Source: Euryarchaeota archaeon UBA111
GTDB taxonomy: Archaea; Thermoplasmatota; Poseidoniia; Poseidoniales; Poseidoniaceae
NCBI GenBank assembly: GCA_002506025.1
Contig: DAWS01000081.1
Coordinates: 8,333 to 19,140 of the forward strand
Length of the DNA: 10,808 nucleotides
Direction: 5' to 3'
A program made the translations under genes and the position numbers. The notes below the pieces were generated by a model. That model searched no databases. It was not told where the DNA came from and was given only the letters and a program-made list of their open reading frames with translations. This document shows, piece by piece, positions 6,905 to 10,808 of the stretch (positions within the stretch are counted from its first letter, which is position 1; every line of letters starts with the position of its first letter).

Positions 6905-7672
6905 ATGTCTTACGACGAGATGACACTTATTGATTTGAAGACTTTATGCAAAGATAGGGGACTAAAAGTTTCAGGCAATAAGCAAGAAGTAATTATCCGA
7001 CTGATGGAATTTGATGAATCATCGCAGGATAATCAACCAACTACTTTCGGCACCCAAGTTGCCAATATGCCCGGTTCTATGCCGGTTACTCCACAGGTTG
7101 TCTATGGTAAAATGTCTTCACAGGGCATAGTTATTAGTCGTGATACAGGAACAACTTCAACCGTTGGTAATGTGATTATACTGTATGGTGTGTTCAGAAT
7201 GTTCTGGGCACTAGGTTTTGCAGCATTTGGCGATGGTAGTTTGGGCTGGCTGTTAGCCCCGGTTGCATTTATTGTTGCATCAATGTTCATCTACAGTGGC
7301 ATATTACTGGTCCAAAATTATCGTAATGGTGTCTATACTACGATCGCTACATTCATACTCTCGGGTAGTCTGAGTATCATCTTTAGTGGCCAAAACCTCA
7401 ATCCTGTCTCTATTTCTCTGTCTGACGGTGGAATGATGATTCCATTTTCGATGATGTGCACCTTATTGGGCATTGGCGTCGCTGCTATACCACTGCTATT
7501 TACTGACGATGAAATGAAAGAGGGTTGGCCACCTGCCATCGAACGATTACTGAATAGAGGAGATGACAAGACGCAGATAGAGTGTCAACATTGTGGCCAT
7601 GCGTTACTAGTTCCAGTGGGGTATTCTGGAAGAATCTCTTGTCCAAAGTGCCAAAAGCAATCTACGGTTTAA
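6905..7672 (+). CDS. SAP domain, four-helix membrane and zinc-ribbon protein of unknown function
   Basis: 255 residues, three visible modules. Residues 5-36 form a SAP-like helix-extended loop-helix (MTLIDLKTLCKDRGLKVSGNK followed by a hydrophobic helix), a fold that usually binds DNA or RNA. Residues 40-80 are a polar linker rich in Gln, Thr, Ser and Pro. Hydrophobic segments at about 88-107, 114-137, 142-162 and 178-199 are probable membrane helices. An even number of helices puts both ends on the same side, presumably the cytoplasm. The C-terminus has a zinc ribbon with C227/C230 and C246/C249 (CQHC, then CPKC), joined by HALLVPVGYSGRIS. I do not recognise a named family for the whole protein. 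Similar SAP plus zinc-ribbon mosaics are, to my knowledge, common in Marine Group II archaea. Its own TATA box separates it from the bkd operon, and its stop codon abuts that of nrdA. Membrane tethering of nucleic acid is possible but unproven. Confidence 0.85.
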   Translation: MSYDEMTLIDLKTLCKDRGLKVSGNKQEVIIRLMEFDESSQDNQPTTFGTQVANMPGSMPVTPQVVYGKMSSQGIVISRDTGTTSTVGNVIILYGVFRMFWALGFAAFGDGSLGWLLAPVAFIVASMFIYSGILLVQNYRNGVYTTIATFILSGSLSIIFSGQNLNPVSISLSDGGMMIPFSMMCTLLGIGVAAIPLLFTDDEMKEGWPPAIERLLNRGDDKTQIECQHCGHALLVPVGYSGRISCPKCQKQSTV

Positions 7673-10063
7673 TCACGAACCACAACTTAGACAATCGTCT
7701 GGACTGTCAAGGCTGCATGCTATTGCTTCCATATTGGTAATCTCGGCCCTGTCGGCAAGACCTGATACTGTTTGATCCTGTGCTTTCTTTTGCTCAACAG
7801 TGAATTGTATTGCGTCTGCAGCAGCCTTGGTCCTCAAGTAATACATACCAGTTTTGAGGCCTTTTCTCCAACCATAGAAGTGCATTGAAGTTACTTTGGC
7901 TGCATTGGCATCAATCATGTGAATGTTCATTGATTGACTCTGATCGATGTAAGCACCTCTATCAGCTGCCATGTCTATGACATTCTTCTGTTTGATTTCC
8001 CAAGTAGTCTTGTAAAGTTCTTTTATGTGGTCAGGAATTCCAGGAATGGCTTGAATTGATCCTTTGTGCCTTAGAATCTCATCTTTCATTTCTAGTGACC
8101 ATAAGTCAAGTTTGATTAAATCATTAATCAGGTGTTTATTGGTTACTACAAACTCACCTGAAAGCGTCCTTCTAACATAGAGGTTTGATGTGAATGCCTC
8201 GAAGCATTCGTTGTTTCCAAGAATCTGTGATGTGCTAGCAGTCGGCATTGGGGCGAGTAGCAGGGAGTTTCTCATCCCGTGTTTGACGATCTCAGTTTTC
8301 AGTGAGTCCCAATCCCAGCGGCCACTGTGTTCGTTCATATTCCACAGATCAAATTGCAGCAGTCCTTGGCTTGCTGGAGAGCCCTCGAAGGTTGAATATG
8401 GACCATTAACAATTGCAGCATCTTTTGATGCAGTGCATGATGCAAAGTATATGGTTTCGAAAATCTCTTTGTTCAGTGCTTTGGCGCTGTCTGACTCAAA
8501 ATACATCCCTAACATAGCGAATGTATCTGCTAGTCCTTGAACACCTAGACCTATTGGACGGTGTCGCATATTGGAGTTTCTTGCTTCTTCAACTGGGTAG
8601 TAGTTAACATCGATAACTCTGTTGAGATTGCCTGTAACGTGATAGGTTACATCATATAGCTTCTGGAAGTCAAATTCTTTTGTCTCCAAGTTAACAAATC
8701 TGGGCAGAGCAATGGAGGCTAAATTGCAAACTGCGACTTCATCTTTTGAAGTATATTCCATTATTTCAGTACATAGATTAGAGGAACGAATTGTGCCTAA
8801 GTTCTTCTGGTTAGACTTCATGTTTGCTGAGTCTTTGTATAGCATATACGGCGTTCCAGTTTCAATCTGAGCTTCTACTACCTTATCCCAGACTGTCCTT
8901 GCTGGAACAGTTTCTCTTGCTAGGCCTTGGGCCTCATAAGATTCGTATAATTGTTTGAATTCCTCACCATAAGCATCTTGCAAACCTGGACATTCGTTTG
9001 GACAAAAGAACGACCAGTCGGCATTTTGCTCAACTCTCTCCATGAATAAGTCCGGTGTCCATAGTGCATAGAAAAGGTCTCTAGCACGTAGTTCTTCTTT
9101 ACCATGATTCTTTCGCAGGTCGAGGAACTGTATGATATCTGGATGCCAAGGTTCGAGATATATTGCAATAGATCCCTTTCTCTTGCCACCGCCTTGATCT
9201 ACATATCTAGCAGTGTCGTTGAATACTCGCAGCATTGGCACAATACCGTTACTTTCACCATTAGTGCCTTTGATGTATGATCCTTTGGAGCGAATGTGGT
9301 GTATTGAAAGTCCGATTCCGCCGGCGGATTTTGATATTAGAGCACATTGTTTGAGTGTATCATATATTCCAACGAGGGAATCATCTTGCATGGTCAACAA
9401 AAAGCAGGATGACATTTGCGGTGTTGGTGTACCTGAATTAAACAGAGTTGGAGTAGCATGGGTAAAGTAACCTTGACTCATCAAATCGTAGGTTTCGAGC
9501 GCCTTATCGATATCACCATGATGGATTCCAACTGCGACTCTCATTAGCATGTGTTGAGGTCTTTCAGCGACTTCACCATTCAGTTTCAACAGGTATGAAC
9601 GCTCCAAGGTTTTGAAACCAAAGTAGTCGTAACTGAAGTCTCTATTGTAGTCAATGTAGGAATCCAATTTTTCTTTGTTGGCCATTATGATATCGTATAC
9701 CTCTTGCGAAATCAGTGGTGCATGCTCACCTGACTCTGGATCAATAAAATCTCTCAAATCAGTGATTACCTCTGAGAAGCAATCTTTGGTGGAGCGATGT
9801 AAATCATCGACACAGATTCGAGCGGCAAGCTTACTGTAATCTGGGTGGTGTGAAGCTAATGATGCTGCGGTTTCGGCAGCGAGTTGGTCTAGTTCTCTGG
9901 TAGTTACACCATCATATAGTCCCTCGATAGTTAGCTTTGTGAGATTTGCTGCGTCGACCCAGTTGGTATCAAGGCCGTCAGTTAAACTTGACAATTTTTC
10001 ATGTATTGCATCGAATCTTACGTCTTCCCTTTCACCCTTTCTGTTTACTACTTGCATTGTCAT
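7673..10063 (-). CDS. nrdA: Class I ribonucleotide reductase, large (alpha) subunit, eukaryote-like
   Basis: Reduces ribonucleoside diphosphates to deoxyribonucleotides, using a radical relayed from NrdB. 796 residues, close to human RRM1 (792). The N-terminal ATP-cone (about 3-95) includes ELDQLAAETAA; D59 corresponds to the human D57 needed for dATP feedback, so overall allosteric control is probably retained. Catalytic residues: C220 and C446 (redox pair), C431 (thiyl radical) with N429 and E433 in NLCTE, Y741/Y742 (radical relay, GMYYLRT), PMPTASTSQILGNNE (605-619) and the C-terminal shuttle C791/C794 in CLSCGS. Long stretches such as FGFKTLERSYLLK match RRM1 as I remember it. A GGAGG site lies 7 bases before ATG 10063. 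ATG 10057 is also possible: starting there makes the active-site numbering equal to human (C218, C429, C444). The gene follows nrdB by 61 bases and ends against the SAP gene. Confidence 0.97.
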   Translation of the reverse strand: MTMQVVNRKGEREDVRFDAIHEKLSSLTDGLDTNWVDAANLTKLTIEGLYDGVTTRELDQLAAETAASLASHHPDYSKLAARICVDDLHRSTKDCFSEVITDLRDFIDPESGEHAPLISQEVYDIIMANKEKLDSYIDYNRDFSYDYFGFKTLERSYLLKLNGEVAERPQHMLMRVAVGIHHGDIDKALETYDLMSQGYFTHATPTLFNSGTPTPQMSSCFLLTMQDDSLVGIYDTLKQCALISKSAGGIGLSIHHIRSKGSYIKGTNGESNGIVPMLRVFNDTARYVDQGGGKRKGSIAIYLEPWHPDIIQFLDLRKNHGKEELRARDLFYALWTPDLFMERVEQNADWSFFCPNECPGLQDAYGEEFKQLYESYEAQGLARETVPARTVWDKVVEAQIETGTPYMLYKDSANMKSNQKNLGTIRSSNLCTEIMEYTSKDEVAVCNLASIALPRFVNLETKEFDFQKLYDVTYHVTGNLNRVIDVNYYPVEEARNSNMRHRPIGLGVQGLADTFAMLGMYFESDSAKALNKEIFETIYFASCTASKDAAIVNGPYSTFEGSPASQGLLQFDLWNMNEHSGRWDWDSLKTEIVKHGMRNSLLLAPMPTASTSQILGNNECFEAFTSNLYVRRTLSGEFVVTNKHLINDLIKLDLWSLEMKDEILRHKGSIQAIPGIPDHIKELYKTTWEIKQKNVIDMAADRGAYIDQSQSMNIHMIDANAAKVTSMHFYGWRKGLKTGMYYLRTKAAADAIQFTVEQKKAQDQTVSGLADRAEITNMEAIACSLDSPDDCLSCGS

Positions 10064-10070
10064 TTCTCGG

Positions 10071-10075
10071 CCTCC
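10071..10075 (-). promoter_or_regulatory. Shine-Dalgarno site for nrdA
   Basis: On the minus strand GGAGG is 7 bases upstream of ATG 10063 and 13 bases upstream of the alternative ATG 10057, so it favours 10063. The 61-base gap to nrdB also holds an A+T-rich stretch (about 10086-10098, minus-strand AAATTTTACAA), which could be a weak internal TATA element. I cannot decide between a two-gene mRNA and an added internal promoter. Confidence 0.55.
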
Positions 10076-10124
10076 GGAGTCGCATTGTAAAATTTCGCAA
10101 TATCATAAGTTCACACAGTACGGT

Positions 10125-10808
10125 TCAAAAGTCTTCGTCTACGGAGAAGCGTTGTTGGACGCTTCCTAGAGTTGCTCCATCTTTAACACCAGACTTCTGA
10201 TATTCACCAACACGCTTTTCGAAGAAGTTAGTCTTGCCTTGCATCGAGATCATTTCCATCCATGGGAATGGATTGGCGACATTGTATAATTTGGATGCAC
10301 CCAAGGACACTAGTAGCCTATCTGCGACAAATTGAATGTACTGCTTCATCAAACCAGCATTCATCCCGATTAGTTCAACTGGCAAAGCAGTGGTAACGAA
10401 TTCAATCTCAATCTCTACTGCCTCAGCAATTATTCGATGAATTACATTTTCTCCAGCACCTCTGATTAGTTTGCTGTGTAGTAAACAAGCAAAGTCGCAG
10501 TGGAGACCCTCGTCCCGGGATATTAACTCGTTGGAGAATGTTAGACCTGGCATCAAGCCGCGCTTCTTGAGCCAGAATATAGCACAGAATGAACCTGAGA
10601 AGAATATTCCCTCAACTGCTGCAAAGGCTACAAGTCTTTGAGCAAATGAACCCTTCTTCCTCGATAACCACTTAAGTGCCCAAGCACCTTTTTTGCGAAC
10701 TGAAGGAACAGTCTCTAGTGCGTTGAATAGATGGTTCTTTTCATCAGTATCAGTAATGTATGTATCAATTAGCAAGGAGTATGTTTCAGCGTGAATGTTT
10801 TCCATCAT
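10125..10808 (-). CDS. nrdB: Class I ribonucleotide reductase, small (beta) subunit, eukaryote-like; N-terminal part outside window
   Basis: Ferritin-like diiron subunit that generates and holds the tyrosyl radical for NrdA. Only the last 227 residues are inside; the family is about 320-390 residues, so 100 or more are missing, including the first Asp metal ligand. Visible (fragment numbering): E3 and H6 metal ligands and radical tyrosine Y10 in MENIHAETY, E66 in AVEGIFFSGSF, and E100 and H103 in SRDEGLHCDFA. All match class Ia NrdB, with no loss of the tyrosine as in class Ic. The stretch from GIFFSGSF through LKKRGLMPGLTFSNE, and the segment GKTNFFEKRVGEYQ, closely resemble eukaryotic RRM2. 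The C-terminal FSVDEDF resembles the mammalian tail FTLDADF that docks into the large subunit. It lies upstream of nrdA on the same strand, the reverse of the usual bacterial nrdA-nrdB order. The first residue seen is not the true start. Confidence 0.96.
   Translation of the reverse strand: MMENIHAETYSLLIDTYITDTDEKNHLFNALETVPSVRKKGAWALKWLSRKKGSFAQRLVAFAAVEGIFFSGSFCAIFWLKKRGLMPGLTFSNELISRDEGLHCDFACLLHSKLIRGAGENVIHRIIAEAVEIEIEFVTTALPVELIGMNAGLMKQYIQFVADRLLVSLGASKLYNVANPFPWMEMISMQGKTNFFEKRVGEYQKSGVKDGATLGSVQQRFSVDEDF

Noticed and set aside
8190..8540. Open frame on the plus strand inside nrdA
   Set aside because: Composition and motifs belong to nrdA on the other strand; the plus-strand translation has no recognisable domain.
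10072..10079. Palindrome CTCCGGAG in the nrdB-nrdA spacer as a possible terminator or operator
   Set aside because: The stem is only four base pairs with no loop and no T-run. Half of it is simply the nrdA ribosome site.

Overview
The window (about 44% GC by eye) is densely packed, protein-coding chromosomal DNA with ordinary metabolic genes. I see no mobile element, CRISPR array, tRNA or rRNA. It looks archaeal, most likely a marine Euryarchaeote of the Marine Group II / Candidatus Poseidoniales type. The evidence is indirect: TATA-box-like promoters lie about 25-30 bases before start codons, one gene appears leaderless, strong GGTGAT-type Shine-Dalgarno sites sit inside the operon, and one gene has a SAP domain, membrane segments and a C-terminal zinc ribbon, an architecture I associate with that group. 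No single gene here is an exclusive archaeal marker, so the assignment is an inference.

Layout. (1) Bases 1-716, minus strand: nearly complete pteridine-reductase-like short-chain dehydrogenase, cut by the window start. (2) Bases 717-833: divergent promoter region. (3) Bases 834-6851, plus strand: a tight five-gene operon of lipoyl synthase (lipA), branched-chain 2-oxoacid dehydrogenase E1 alpha, E1 beta and E2, and dihydrolipoamide dehydrogenase E3. Its genes overlap by a few bases or lie within 10 bases of each other. (4) Bases 6905-7672, plus strand: SAP domain / four-helix membrane / zinc-ribbon protein with its own promoter. (5) Bases 7673-10808, minus strand: class I ribonucleotide reductase, with nrdB (partial, cut by the window end) upstream of nrdA. 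Both subunits closely resemble the eukaryotic RRM1/RRM2 type. nrdA ends exactly where the SAP gene ends, with no base between the two stop codons.

How the genes work together. LipA inserts sulfur into octanoyl groups on the lipoyl domain of the E2 encoded three genes downstream. E1 (alpha2beta2, thiamine diphosphate) decarboxylates branched-chain 2-oxoacids from Val, Leu and Ile. E2 transfers the acyl group to CoA, and E3 reoxidises the dihydrolipoyl group with NAD+. The operon therefore encodes the complex together with the enzyme that completes its cofactor. The order E1 alpha, E1 beta, E2, E3 and the protein sequences recall the Pseudomonas bkd operon. The nrd pair supplies deoxyribonucleotides and is functionally separate.

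I did not find a clearly new multi-gene defence or mobile system. The points most worth a second look are the lipA-headed bkd operon in a probable archaeon, the eukaryote-like NrdA/NrdB pair in B-to-A order, the SAP-membrane-zinc-ribbon protein, and the pterin-reductase-type SDR.
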